A DNA stretch of 64,000 bases from NCBI RefSeq assembly GCF_030815125.1, contig NZ_JAUSWH010000001.1:558001-622000 (forward strand), written 5' to 3'. The notes beneath the pieces are model-generated. The model did no database searches, had not been told where the DNA came from, and worked only from the letters and a program-made list of their open reading frames with translations. Each line of letters opens with the position of its first letter. The first letter of the stretch is position 1. This document shows positions 16,791 to 25,454 of this stretch, piece by piece. The DNA comes from Allorhizobium paknamense (GTDB taxonomy: Bacteria; Pseudomonadota; Alphaproteobacteria; Rhizobiales; Rhizobiaceae). Both the position numbers and the translations under genes were made by a program.

Positions 16791-17606
16791 TTACTCCCGA
16801 TGGCCAGGTTCGGAAAACAACAGGTTATGGATTTCGTGCTCCAGCGCCTGCGCCGTGCCGTCGGCCGTGGAGGCCTTGTCGACATCCACCACTTCCGCCT
16901 TGACCCGGCCCGGATGCGGCGACAAAAGCAGGATACGATTGGAAATCTTGATCGCCTCGGCGATGGAATGGGTGACGAAGATCACCGTGAAGCGGGTATC
17001 TTCCCACAATTGCAGCAATTCATCCTGCATCTGCCGCCGGGTCAGCGCATCGAGTGCGGCAAAGGGCTCGTCCATCAGCAGAATATCGGGCTGCATGGCC
17101 ATGCCACGGGCTATGGCCACGCGCTGCTTCATGCCGCCCGACAGCGTATGCGGGTAGCTGTCGACCGCGCGGGTGAGCTTGACCTTGTCGATATAGGTGC
17201 GGGCGATGTCCTCGGCCTCGCGCTCCGGCAGCTTGCGGGCGGTGACCAGCGGAAACATCACATTCTGCAATACGGTTTTCCAGGGCATGAGCTGGTCGAA
17301 CTCCTGGAAGACCATCATCCGGTCCGGCCCCGGTCTCGTCACCGTCCGCCCATGGATGCTGATCGTGCCGCCCACCGGCTTCATATAGCCGCCCACGGCC
17401 TTGAGCAGCGTGGATTTGCCACAGCCCGAGGGGCCGAGCAGCACAAAACGGTCGGATTGATAGACCTTGAAACTGACATTTTCCGTCGCCGTCACCAAGA
17501 GGCTCGGCGTCTTGTAGCGCAGGGTGACCTTGTCGACGCTGAGCAGCGGTTCCGCCCTTTGCGGATCGGCCGCCTGCCCTGCCGAGGTTGAGATTGTCTG
17601 TAACAT
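16791..17606 (-). CDS. ABC transporter ATPase, SsuB/TauB type
   Basis: A 271-residue ATP-binding subunit. Walker A GPSGCGKST, Q-loop FQEFDQLMPW, signature LSGGMKQRVAIARG, Walker B LLMDEPFAALD and switch histidine FVTHSI are all intact. I choose the ATG at 17606, which has a GAGGA ribosome site, over an upstream in-frame ATG. It works with the permease at 15913 and the binding protein at 17669. The Q-loop and signature wording match the SsuB/TauB group rather than sugar ATPases. Confidence 0.92.
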   Translation of the reverse strand: MLQTISTSAGQAADPQRAEPLLSVDKVTLRYKTPSLLVTATENVSFKVYQSDRFVLLGPSGCGKSTLLKAVGGYMKPVGGTISIHGRTVTRPGPDRMMVFQEFDQLMPWKTVLQNVMFPLVTARKLPEREAEDIARTYIDKVKLTRAVDSYPHTLSGGMKQRVAIARGMAMQPDILLMDEPFAALDALTRRQMQDELLQLWEDTRFTVIFVTHSIAEAIKISNRILLLSPHPGRVKAEVVDVDKASTADGTAQALEHEIHNLLFSEPGHRE

Positions 17607-17668
17607 GTGTTCGTCCTCAAAGGGTGAGAAGCGATCCGCCAAGGCGGACCGCTCCGGCAAACATGCCG

Positions 17669-18676
17669 TCAATTGCCGTTGAGATCGGCCGAGACCGGCA
17701 GGTAATAATCCGTCCAGGCCTTGGGCATGGTTTTCAGCGTGCCGATCCGGTTGAGATGGGTGGCAAATTTCATCGTGCCCTGCGGATCGGTGCGATAATC
17801 GTCGAGAAATCCCGGCTCGTTCATGATCGCCATCAGATCCTCGACGGAGGATTTGTCGCCGGTCACGGTCTTGTAGGCTTGAAGCGCTGCCTTCGGATCC
17901 TTGCGGATCATCGCCACCGCCTCGCGCGTGGCATCGCGCACGGCCTTGATGATGGTCGGGTTCTTTTCGGCGAAATCCGTGGTGGTGAAGAAGGTCGACT
18001 GGGTCAGCGCCCCGCCGATGATTTCGCGGGAGTCAATAACGCGGTGCACGCCGGGCTGCTTCAGCTCCAGATACTGGAAGGGCGGCGCGGAGAAGTGCGA
18101 TTTCACCTCATGCTGGGGATTGGCGATGGCCGCAACCGCATCGGGATGGCCGAGCTGCACCGTGTTCGGATCGAATTTGCGGATATTCTTCTCGCCATAT
18201 TTTTCCGCCGCCGCCATCTGCAGCAGAATGGCCTGGGTGGAGACGCCGACGGTGGGCACGGCGATCTTGTCGGACGGGCCGATGTCGTCCAGCGTCTTGA
18301 TCCGCGGATCGTTGCTGACCATGATCACCGGTTGGGCGGAGCTGGGAATGATGCCCTTGACCCGCCCCTTGGTGCGATCCCACAGCAGCAGCAGATTGCC
18401 GGTGCCGGTATTGACGATATCGACATTGCCCGCCAGCAGCGCATCCGTCTGCGCGCCGCCGCCGGAGAAGGTGCGCCATTCGACCGTCACACCCTTCAGA
18501 CCATCGGCTTCGGCCTGCTTTTCGATGAGCTTCTCAGTCTCCATCACATGGCTGGCCAGATAGAGAATGCCCGGTTGGCGCGTAATGGAAATGGCGGTTT
18601 TTTCCGCCGCCTGTGCCGGCAGCACCATCCCGGCAAGACCCAAGAGAGCGGCCAGGCCACCAAATACTGTCTTCAT
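17669..18676 (-). CDS. ABC transporter substrate-binding protein, SsuA/TauA-like
   Basis: A 335-residue periplasmic binding protein. The signal peptide runs to about residue 23 (PAQA-A). The mature part has the NMT1/SsuA-like pattern, with ISITRQPGILYLASHVMETE at the start and the GGAQTDALLAGNVDIVN hinge. I start it at the ATG at 18676, behind GGAGGAGAC. It is the first gene of an operon of five (binding protein, ATPase, permease, dehydratase, RraA-like aldolase). The ligand is unknown; members of this fold bind sulfonates, nitrate or pyrimidine precursors. Confidence 0.88.
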   Translation of the reverse strand: MKTVFGGLAALLGLAGMVLPAQAAEKTAISITRQPGILYLASHVMETEKLIEKQAEADGLKGVTVEWRTFSGGGAQTDALLAGNVDIVNTGTGNLLLLWDRTKGRVKGIIPSSAQPVIMVSNDPRIKTLDDIGPSDKIAVPTVGVSTQAILLQMAAAEKYGEKNIRKFDPNTVQLGHPDAVAAIANPQHEVKSHFSAPPFQYLELKQPGVHRVIDSREIIGGALTQSTFFTTTDFAEKNPTIIKAVRDATREAVAMIRKDPKAALQAYKTVTGDKSSVEDLMAIMNEPGFLDDYRTDPQGTMKFATHLNRIGTLKTMPKAWTDYYLPVSADLNGN

Positions 18677-18729
18677 CGTCTCCTCCTCCAAACCGATGAT
18701 TGCACCGCAACCTCTCCCCGGCGCGGTGC

Positions 18730-18763
18730 GTGCATTAATACACTAAAACATCAGTGCATCAAT
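18730..18763. promoter_or_regulatory. Direct repeat, candidate operator for the divergent regulator
   Basis: GTGCATTAAT (18730-18739) and GTGCATCAAT (18754-18763) lie 24 bases apart, start to start, in the 134-base gap between the importer operon and the GntR gene. Position and spacing suit a regulator site serving both directions. This is inference only. Confidence 0.3.
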
Positions 18764-18810
18764 GCCAAAAATCCGATAGACTGCGCCAGACTGCCACGGA
18801 GTAACCCCGC

Positions 18811-19548
18811 ATGCCCAGTAAGACCGGCCTTCTGCTGCTTGACCGCTCGCGTCAGGTTGCGGTGCAAATCCATGAAATCCTGAAGGAAAGAATCCTCTCG
18901 GTCAGCCTGGAGCCAGGAAGCGTGCTGTCACGCGCTGCCTTGCAGGATGAGTTCGGGGTCAGCCAGACGCCGGTGCGCGATGCCCTGCTCAGGCTGCAGG
19001 AAGACGGGCTTGTGGATATCTTCCCGCAATATGCCACGCGGGTTTCCCGCATCGATATCGATCACGCCCGGCAGGCGCAGTTCCTGCGGCTGTCGGTGGA
19101 GGTGGAGGCGCTCAGGCGGCTTTCGGTGGAAAGTCCGAAAGAAACCGCAGCGGCACTGGAGGCCGTGCTGAACGAACAGGAACGATTCGCCGATCCCGCG
19201 ACCTATGACCGGTTCGACGCGCTGGACCGGGAATTTCACCGGGTGCTTTACGAGCGCAGCCGCAGCCTGATGCTCTGGAAGGTCATGCGCCGCCAGAGCG
19301 TCCATCTCGACCGGCTGCGGCGGCTGAACCTGCCGATGCCGGGCAAGATGCAATCGCTTCTCATCGAACACCGGGCCATCGTCACCGCCATTGCCCGGGG
19401 CGACGGGCAGGCCGCCGAAGCGGCCATGCGTACCCATCTTTCCGGCACCCTGTCGATCATAGAGGAAATTCGCACACGCTTTCCGGATTTCATCCTGAAC
19501 GAAGCCGCCAACAGTCCGCCGCCTAGAGCATTTCCAGGAAAAGTGTAG
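18811..19548 (+). CDS. GntR-family transcriptional regulator, FadR subfamily
   Basis: A 245-residue regulator. A winged helix (residues about 12-80) contains SRAALQDEFGVSQTPVRDAL, the DNA-recognition helix of GntR proteins. An all-alpha FCD effector domain follows, with FDALDREFH carrying the metal/ligand aspartate and histidine. It is divergent from the importer-dehydratase-aldolase operon and is the obvious candidate for its control, with a sugar acid or its product as effector. The last seven residues (RAFPGKV) and the stop come from a family A repeat, so the native C terminus may have been shorter or different. Confidence 0.88.
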   Translation: MPSKTGLLLLDRSRQVAVQIHEILKERILSVSLEPGSVLSRAALQDEFGVSQTPVRDALLRLQEDGLVDIFPQYATRVSRIDIDHARQAQFLRLSVEVEALRRLSVESPKETAAALEAVLNEQERFADPATYDRFDALDREFHRVLYERSRSLMLWKVMRRQSVHLDRLRRLNLPMPGKMQSLLIEHRAIVTAIARGDGQAAEAAMRTHLSGTLSIIEEIRTRFPDFILNEAANSPPPRAFPGKV

Positions 19549-19629
19549 TTGCGGTTTTCCGTCCGGAAATGCGTAAAAACAAAGAGCTAGAGTGCTTCCG
19601 TGGTTCTATGAAACACGGAAGCACTCTAG
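19523..19629. repeat. Family A (RIME-like) repeat
   Basis: CTAGAGCATTTCCAGGAAAA begins the element, and a perfect hairpin AGAGTGCTTCCGTG...CACGGAAGCACTCT (19589-19629) ends it. It overlaps the last codons of the GntR gene and sits between convergent genes. Confidence 0.88.
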
Positions 19630-19669
19630 CGCAAGCCTGGGAGGGGGATGAGGCGCTGGAACCTCATTA

Positions 19670-21043
19670 TCAACGCTGGCGCTGGCCATCGCGCAGCCAG
19701 TCCAGGGCGTTGCGCAGCGTGTCCACGGCCTGATCCACCTCTTTGCGGGCGATGATCAGTGGCGGGGAAAACAGCATGCGGTCGCCGGTGGCGCGGACGA
19801 TGACGCCGTTGGAAACGCAGTGATTGCGCACCGCCGTGCCGATGTCGTCGGGCTTTTCATAGCGGCGGCGGCTGGCCTTGTCGGCGGTGATCTGCACAGC
19901 GCCCATCAGCCCGACGCTTACCACCTCTCCCACGGCCTCATGATCGGCAAGGGAGGAAAGGGCCTCGGCGAAATAGGGGCCGATATCATCGCGCACCCGC
20001 TCCACCAGTCCTTCCTCCTCGATGATGCGCAGGTTTTCCAGCGCGGCAGCCGCCGCCGCCGGATGGCCGGAATAGGTGTAGCCGTGATAGAAATCGCCCA
20101 CCTGATCGCGCAGCACCTCGGCCACGCGGTCGGCCACCAGCACGCCGCCAATCGGCAGATAGCCGGAGGACAGGCCCTTGGCGATGGGGGCAAGATCGGG
20201 TTCGAAATCGTAATATTGATGCCCGAACCAGGTGCCGAGCCGCCCGAAGCCGCAAATCACCTCATCGGCCACGAGCAGGATCTGGTATTTCGCGCAGATC
20301 CGCTTGATTTCCGGCCAATAGGTCTCAGGGGGAATGATGACGCCGCCCGCGCCCTGGATCGGCTCGGCCACGAAGGCCGCGACGTTTTCCTCGCCCAGTT
20401 CGATGATCTTCTCTTCCAGCTCACGCGCCACCTTGAGGCCGAAATCTTCGGGCGAAAGCTCGCCGCCCTCGGCATACCAATAGGGCTGGTTGATGTGAAC
20501 GATACCGTCAATCGGCAGATTGCCCTGCTCGTGCATCCAGGTCATGCCGCCAAGGGACGCACCTGCCACCGTCGAACCGTGATAGCCGTTATTGCGGGCG
20601 ATGATCCGGGTTTTCGTTTCATGGCCCAGCGCCTTCCAATAGACGCGGGCGATGCGGAACCAGGTATCGGAAGCCTCAGAACCGGAATTTGTGAAGAAGA
20701 CATGGTTGAGCTTCGGCCCGGCCCTGGAGGCGATCTTCTGGGCCAGCAGCGTGGTGGGCGGCGTGGTGGTGCCGAAGAAGCAGTTATAATAAGGCAGTTC
20801 CTGCATCTGCCGATAGGCCGCTTCGGCGATGGAGCTGCGGCCATAGCCGACATTGACACACCAAAGCCCGGCAAACGCATCGAGATATTGCTTGCCGGTG
20901 CTGTCCCAGATGTGCACGCCCTCACCCCGCTCGATGATGCGCGTGCCCTCGGCATTCAGCTTCTGCATGTTGGAAAAGGGGTGAATGTGATGGGCGGCAT
21001 CGATGGCCGCCAGATTGGATAGGTGTGCGAAGCGCTGGTCCAT
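19670..21043 (-). CDS. Class III aminotransferase, putrescine/omega-amino-acid type
   Basis: A 457-residue PLP enzyme of the omega-amino acid:pyruvate group. Key features are FTNSGSEASDTWFRIAR (phosphate cup), NNGYHGSTVAGASLGG, VADEVICGFGRLG (the aspartate that contacts PLP) and PIAKGLSSGYLPIGG with the Schiff-base lysine. Wording is close to SpuC-type polyamine:pyruvate aminotransferases. I start it at the ATG at 21043, ahead of MDQRFAHLSNL. It is divergent, 132 bases away, from a glutamine-synthetase-like ligase; the same two families act together in putrescine degradation in other bacteria. Confidence 0.88.
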   Translation of the reverse strand: MDQRFAHLSNLAAIDAAHHIHPFSNMQKLNAEGTRIIERGEGVHIWDSTGKQYLDAFAGLWCVNVGYGRSSIAEAAYRQMQELPYYNCFFGTTTPPTTLLAQKIASRAGPKLNHVFFTNSGSEASDTWFRIARVYWKALGHETKTRIIARNNGYHGSTVAGASLGGMTWMHEQGNLPIDGIVHINQPYWYAEGGELSPEDFGLKVARELEEKIIELGEENVAAFVAEPIQGAGGVIIPPETYWPEIKRICAKYQILLVADEVICGFGRLGTWFGHQYYDFEPDLAPIAKGLSSGYLPIGGVLVADRVAEVLRDQVGDFYHGYTYSGHPAAAAAALENLRIIEEEGLVERVRDDIGPYFAEALSSLADHEAVGEVVSVGLMGAVQITADKASRRRYEKPDDIGTAVRNHCVSNGVIVRATGDRMLFSPPLIIARKEVDQAVDTLRNALDWLRDGQRQR

Positions 21044-21175
21044 GCGGGCATTCCTTGAGCGCAATCATCCGCCTTGCGGCAGGAGAATTGAAACGGCGTA
21101 TTTTATCCTTTACGAGCATGAAGGGCGCGCCACAATTTGGCAAGCACCAGCCTTCACGATCCAGCGGACCTTTCC

Positions 21176-22531
21176 ATGACCCAGACCGGCCTTTCCGACG
21201 CTTCCTCCAACATCGATCCACAGGCACGGATCGAGGTGCTGCTGGTGGGCATGAACGGCGATCTGCGCGGCAAGATGATTCCGCTGTCCGCCGAGGAAAA
21301 GGTCTGGAAAAACAGTGTGCGGCTGCCCTCCTCCACCCAGTCCCTCGATATCTGGGGGGATGATAATGACGACATCACCGGCATTTCGCTGACGCTGGGC
21401 GATCCCGATGGCATCTGCATGCCGGACAGGCGCTCGCTTGCCGCCCTGCCCTGGGGTCCGGCGGGGTCGAAACAGGTGCTGGCCAGCATGCACATGCTGT
21501 CTGGCGCGCCGTATTTCGTCTGCCCGCGCGGTATTCTGGCGCGGGTGCTGGAGCGCTTCAAGGCAAAGGGCCTGACGCCGGTGGTGGCGACGGAGCTGGA
21601 ATTCTACGTGATCGACGGCGACTGGCGCGAGCATGACCGCCCGCACCCGCCCAGGGCGCTGACCTATCGCGGCGAGCCGAACGGCTACCAGCTCTATGAC
21701 ATGCGCGCCACCGGGGCCATGGATGATTACCTGACCACCCTGCGCGCCTATTGCGACGCCATGGGCCTGCCCGCCGATGCCACCACGGCGGAATTCGGGC
21801 CCGGTCAGTTCGAGGTGAACCTGTTGCACCGGCCCGATGCCATGGCCGCCGCCGATGATTGCCTCTATCTGAAACGGGCGGCAGAATTTGCGGCGCAGAA
21901 ACACGGGCTGAAATCCACCTGCATGGCCAAGCCCTATGGGGATCAGGCCGGATCGGGCCTGCATGTGCACATCAGCATCATCGATGGACAGGGCCGCAAC
22001 ATTCTGGACGCAGGCGGGGGCGATCCCGTCATGTTGAAATCCGTGACGGCGGGCATGCTGAAAACCATGGCGGAAACGCAGCTGGTCTTTGCGCCCTTTG
22101 CCAATTCCTATCGCCGTTTCCAGCCCGGCTCCTTTGCCCCGGACAAGATCGACTGGGGCTATGGCCATCGCGGCACGGCCATCCGCATTCCCGACCGCGA
22201 CGGGCCTGCCGCCCGCGTTGAGCACCGGGTGGCGGGCGCCGATGCCAATCCCTATCTGCTGCTCGCTGCCATTCTGGGCGGCATGCTGCTGGGGCTGGAG
22301 GAGGTGCTGGATCCCGGCCCGGCAACGGAACCCGGTATCGAGCCCGATTGCGGCCTGCTCACCCATGACTTCCTGACGGCGGTGGACCGTTTCCGCAGCT
22401 CGGCCTTCATCGCCGATATCTTCGGTGCGCCTTACCAGAAGCTTTATGGCGACACCAAGCGCAAGGAGGCTCTCGCTTTTCTGCGCACCGTCTCCGATTT
22501 CGATTATCGCACCTATCTGCCCCGGCTGTAA
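21176..22531 (+). CDS. Glutamine-synthetase-family ligase, gamma-glutamylpolyamine type
   Basis: A 451-residue protein of the GlnA superfamily that most likely joins glutamate to an amine such as putrescine, using ATP. It has the GS marks TELEFYVID, GPGQFEVNLLH, SGLHVHISI, the loop APFANSYRRF and RVAGADANPYLLLAA. It lacks the Tyr-adenylylation loop of housekeeping GlnA. The ATG at 21176 is preferred to a TTG upstream. The neighbouring aminotransferase supports polyamine catabolism, as in the gamma-glutamyl or SpuC routes. Other amines such as ethanolamine cannot be excluded. Confidence 0.85.
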   Translation: MTQTGLSDASSNIDPQARIEVLLVGMNGDLRGKMIPLSAEEKVWKNSVRLPSSTQSLDIWGDDNDDITGISLTLGDPDGICMPDRRSLAALPWGPAGSKQVLASMHMLSGAPYFVCPRGILARVLERFKAKGLTPVVATELEFYVIDGDWREHDRPHPPRALTYRGEPNGYQLYDMRATGAMDDYLTTLRAYCDAMGLPADATTAEFGPGQFEVNLLHRPDAMAAADDCLYLKRAAEFAAQKHGLKSTCMAKPYGDQAGSGLHVHISIIDGQGRNILDAGGGDPVMLKSVTAGMLKTMAETQLVFAPFANSYRRFQPGSFAPDKIDWGYGHRGTAIRIPDRDGPAARVEHRVAGADANPYLLLAAILGGMLLGLEEVLDPGPATEPGIEPDCGLLTHDFLTAVDRFRSSAFIADIFGAPYQKLYGDTKRKEALAFLRTVSDFDYRTYLPRL

Positions 22532-22868
22532 CCGTCGCTCTGGTTGTGTCACCCGGGACCCGGCGACGGGCATGGCGGCGCCGTTTTCCGCGATTGCCGC
22601 TGCCGGTCACGCGGCGCGAAGCAGACAGACAATCTCTCGTTTGACGCGCTACAGACTGTATACAGTTTTGTGGATAAGCCGCCAGGGGTGGGAAGAAGCC
22701 TGCCCTATATGCGGCATAAGTGACGTAGAAAAGCCTTGCAAATGCGGCGAGATAGGCGGTTTTGCCCTTGTTGTGGCAGAAGTTTATCGGAGGCAGGGCT
22801 TGTTTTTTGTGCAGAATTCAAATTTGTTCAGCCACCGAACCCTATCCAGAAGGGGAAGGAGAACAAAA
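22532..22868. other. Intergenic leader of the oligopeptide transporter operon
   Basis: About 337 bases with no gene. A short palindrome ACTGTATACAGT lies near 22654. The promoter for the operon below should be here, but I cannot fix its boxes. No known riboswitch shape was seen. Confidence 0.4.
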
Positions 22869-24467
22869 ATGACCTATTTCAAGACCCGATTGGCAACCAC
22901 TCTCATCGCTGGCTCCCTGCTGTTTGGCGCAAGCCAAGCACTCGCGGAGGCTGTGCTGCATCGCGGCAATTCCGGCGAACCGAAGTCGCTCGACCCGGCT
23001 CATATTTCCATCGATATCGAAGGTTTCATCATTCACGACCTGTTCGAAGGTCTGACCGTTCATGACGCAAACGGCAAGATCGTTCCCGGTGCCGCCGAGA
23101 GCTGGAAGGTCTCCGATGACGGCACCGTCTACACGTTCAAGATTCGCGAGAACGCCAAGTGGTCCGATGGCTCGCCGGTGACGGCTGAGGACTTCCAGTT
23201 CGCCATGCGCCGTCTGGAAGACCCGAAGAACGCCGCTGAATATGCAAACCTCCTCTACCCGATCAAGAACGCCGAAGCCGTGAACACCGGCAAGATGCCG
23301 GTGGACCAGCTGGGCGTGAAGGTGGTTGACGCCAAGACGCTGGAAATCACGCTGGAGCGTTCCACACCCTATTTCCTGCAGCTGATGGCGCATTACACCG
23401 CCCTGCCGATCAACAAGGCGAATTTTGAAAAATTCGGCGACCAGTGGGTCAAGCCGGGCAATATGGTCAATAACGGCGCGTTCAAGCTGCAATCGCATGT
23501 GCCGAACGACAACCTGACCGTCGTCAAGAACGACCAGTACTGGGATGCCAAAAACGTCAAGCTCGACAAGGTGATCTTCTACCCGATCGAAGACGATGCC
23601 GCTGCCGTGCGCCGCTTCGAAGCCGGCGAACTCGACGTGACCTACAACTTCTCCGCCGACCAGATCAAACGCCTGCGGGAGCTGTACAAGGATCAGGTCC
23701 ATGTGGATCCGGGTCTGTCCACCTATTACTACGCCTTCGATATGCGCCAGGAGCCGATGAGCGACGTGCGCGTGCGCAAGGCGCTGTCCATGGCTATCGA
23801 CCGCGACTTCCTGTCCAGCGAAATCTATTCCGGCGCGCAGCTGCCGCTCTATTCCATGGTGCCTCCGGGCATGGAAGGTTATGAAAAGCCGCCCCAACCG
23901 GATTTCGCCGCGCTCTCGCAGATCGACCGCGAAGACAAGGCTGTGGAGCTGATGAAGGAAGCCGGGTACGGCAAGGGCGGCAAGCCGCTCAACCTGGAAA
24001 TCCGCTACAACACCAACACCAACCATGAGCGCGTGGCCACCGCCATTGCCGACATGTGGAAGACCACCTTCGGCGCCAAGGTGTCGCTGGTGAACCTCGA
24101 TGTGGCCTCGCACTATTCCTACCTGAAGGAAGGCGGCAAGTTCTCCGTGGCCCGCGCCGGCTGGGGTGCAGACTATGCCGATCCGGAAAACTTCCTGGCG
24201 CTGACGCTGAGCACCAATACGACCTTCAACTATTCGCACTGGAACAATCCGGAATTCGACGCGCTGATGAAGAAGTCCTATGACGAAAAGGACCAGAAGG
24301 CGCGCATGGAACTGATGCACAAGGCCGAGCAGATCCTGGTGGACGAGCAGCCGGTGGCGCCGTTGATGAACACAGCAAACCTGTGGCTGGTGTCCAGCAA
24401 GGTTTCCGGCTGGGGCAACAACGCCGTCAACGAGCATTATTCCAAGTATCTGAGCGTTTCCAAGTAA
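22869..24467 (+). CDS. Oligopeptide ABC transporter substrate-binding protein
   Basis: A 532-residue periplasmic protein of the SBP_bac_5 (OppA/DppA) family, which captures peptides for import. The signal peptide ends near residue 26 (ALA-E). The family opening LHRGNSGEPKSLDP, AESWKVSDDGTVYTFKIREN, and the hinge block RKALSMAIDRDFL are present. GGGGAAGGAGAA precedes the ATG at 22869. It is the first gene of an A-B-C-DF operon. Whether it takes di-, tri- or longer peptides cannot be said. Confidence 0.93.
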   Translation: MTYFKTRLATTLIAGSLLFGASQALAEAVLHRGNSGEPKSLDPAHISIDIEGFIIHDLFEGLTVHDANGKIVPGAAESWKVSDDGTVYTFKIRENAKWSDGSPVTAEDFQFAMRRLEDPKNAAEYANLLYPIKNAEAVNTGKMPVDQLGVKVVDAKTLEITLERSTPYFLQLMAHYTALPINKANFEKFGDQWVKPGNMVNNGAFKLQSHVPNDNLTVVKNDQYWDAKNVKLDKVIFYPIEDDAAAVRRFEAGELDVTYNFSADQIKRLRELYKDQVHVDPGLSTYYYAFDMRQEPMSDVRVRKALSMAIDRDFLSSEIYSGAQLPLYSMVPPGMEGYEKPPQPDFAALSQIDREDKAVELMKEAGYGKGGKPLNLEIRYNTNTNHERVATAIADMWKTTFGAKVSLVNLDVASHYSYLKEGGKFSVARAGWGADYADPENFLALTLSTNTTFNYSHWNNPEFDALMKKSYDEKDQKARMELMHKAEQILVDEQPVAPLMNTANLWLVSSKVSGWGNNAVNEHYSKYLSVSK

Positions 24468-24530
24468 CAGCGAACGGGAGAGGACGCGCGGCATGCCACG
24501 AAGGGCGTGTCGCGCGTCTGCTATTTGACC

Positions 24531-25454
24531 ATGATCAATTTCGTTCTGCGAAGACTGGCGAGCGCGGTGCCCACGCTGTTTCTCGTCATTACCATCTCGT
24601 TTTTCCTGATGCGCGTCGCACCGGGCGGGCCGTTCGATCTGGAACGTCCGCTGCCGCCGGACATCATGGCGAACCTGATGAAGACCTATCAGCTCGATCA
24701 ACCGCTGTGGAAACAATATATCACCTATGTTTCCAATGCGGTGCAGGGCGATTTCGGCCCGAGCTTCATCTACAAGGACAATACGGTCGCGCAGTTGATC
24801 GGCCAGGCCCTGCCCTATTCCGTGCAGCTTGGCGGCACAGCCCTTCTTCTGGCGCTGATCGGCGGCGTGATCCTTGGCACCATTGCCGCCTTGCGTCAGA
24901 ACGGCATCGTCGATTTCGTGCTGATGACCTTTGCCACGGTCGGGGTCACTGTACCCAATTTCGTGATGGGGCCGGTGCTGACGCTGATCTTTGCGCTGAT
25001 GCTGGCCTGGCTGCCCGCAGGCGGCTGGGGGGATGGCTCGCTCTACTTCCTCGCGCTGCCGATCACGGTGCTGGCCCTGCCGCAGGCGGCGGTGATTGCG
25101 CGCCTGACGCGCGGCTCGATGATCGAGGCGCTGCATACCGACCATATCCGCACCGCCAAGGCTTACGGCCTGCCGTCGCGGGTGGTGGTGGTGACGCATG
25201 CGCTGCGCGGGGCCATGCTGCCGGTCGTCTCTTATCTGGCGCCAGCGGCAGCCGCCCTTCTCACCGGCTCTGCCGTGGTGGAGAGCATTTTCACCATTCC
25301 CGGCGTTGGCCGCTTCTTCGTCATCGGTGCACTGAACCGTGACTATCCGCTGGTTATGGCCACCGTGGTGCTGGTCGCCGTGTTCGTCATCGTCTTTAAC
25401 CTGTTGGTCGATATTGCCTATGGCCTTCTCGATCCGAGGGTCCGTCATGACTGA
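24531..25454 (+). CDS. Oligopeptide ABC transporter permease B
   Basis: A 307-residue inner-membrane permease of the OppB/DppB family. It starts with MINFVLRRLASAVPTLFLVI, the usual first helix, and has the family's RVAPGGPFD sequence after it. The coupling EAA-type loop TAKAYGLPSRVVV lies near residue 207. I use the ATG at 24531 as start. Its end overlaps the next gene by eight bases, which implies translational coupling. Confidence 0.92.
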   Translation: MINFVLRRLASAVPTLFLVITISFFLMRVAPGGPFDLERPLPPDIMANLMKTYQLDQPLWKQYITYVSNAVQGDFGPSFIYKDNTVAQLIGQALPYSVQLGGTALLLALIGGVILGTIAALRQNGIVDFVLMTFATVGVTVPNFVMGPVLTLIFALMLAWLPAGGWGDGSLYFLALPITVLALPQAAVIARLTRGSMIEALHTDHIRTAKAYGLPSRVVVVTHALRGAMLPVVSYLAPAAAALLTGSAVVESIFTIPGVGRFFVIGALNRDYPLVMATVVLVAVFVIVFNLLVDIAYGLLDPRVRHD

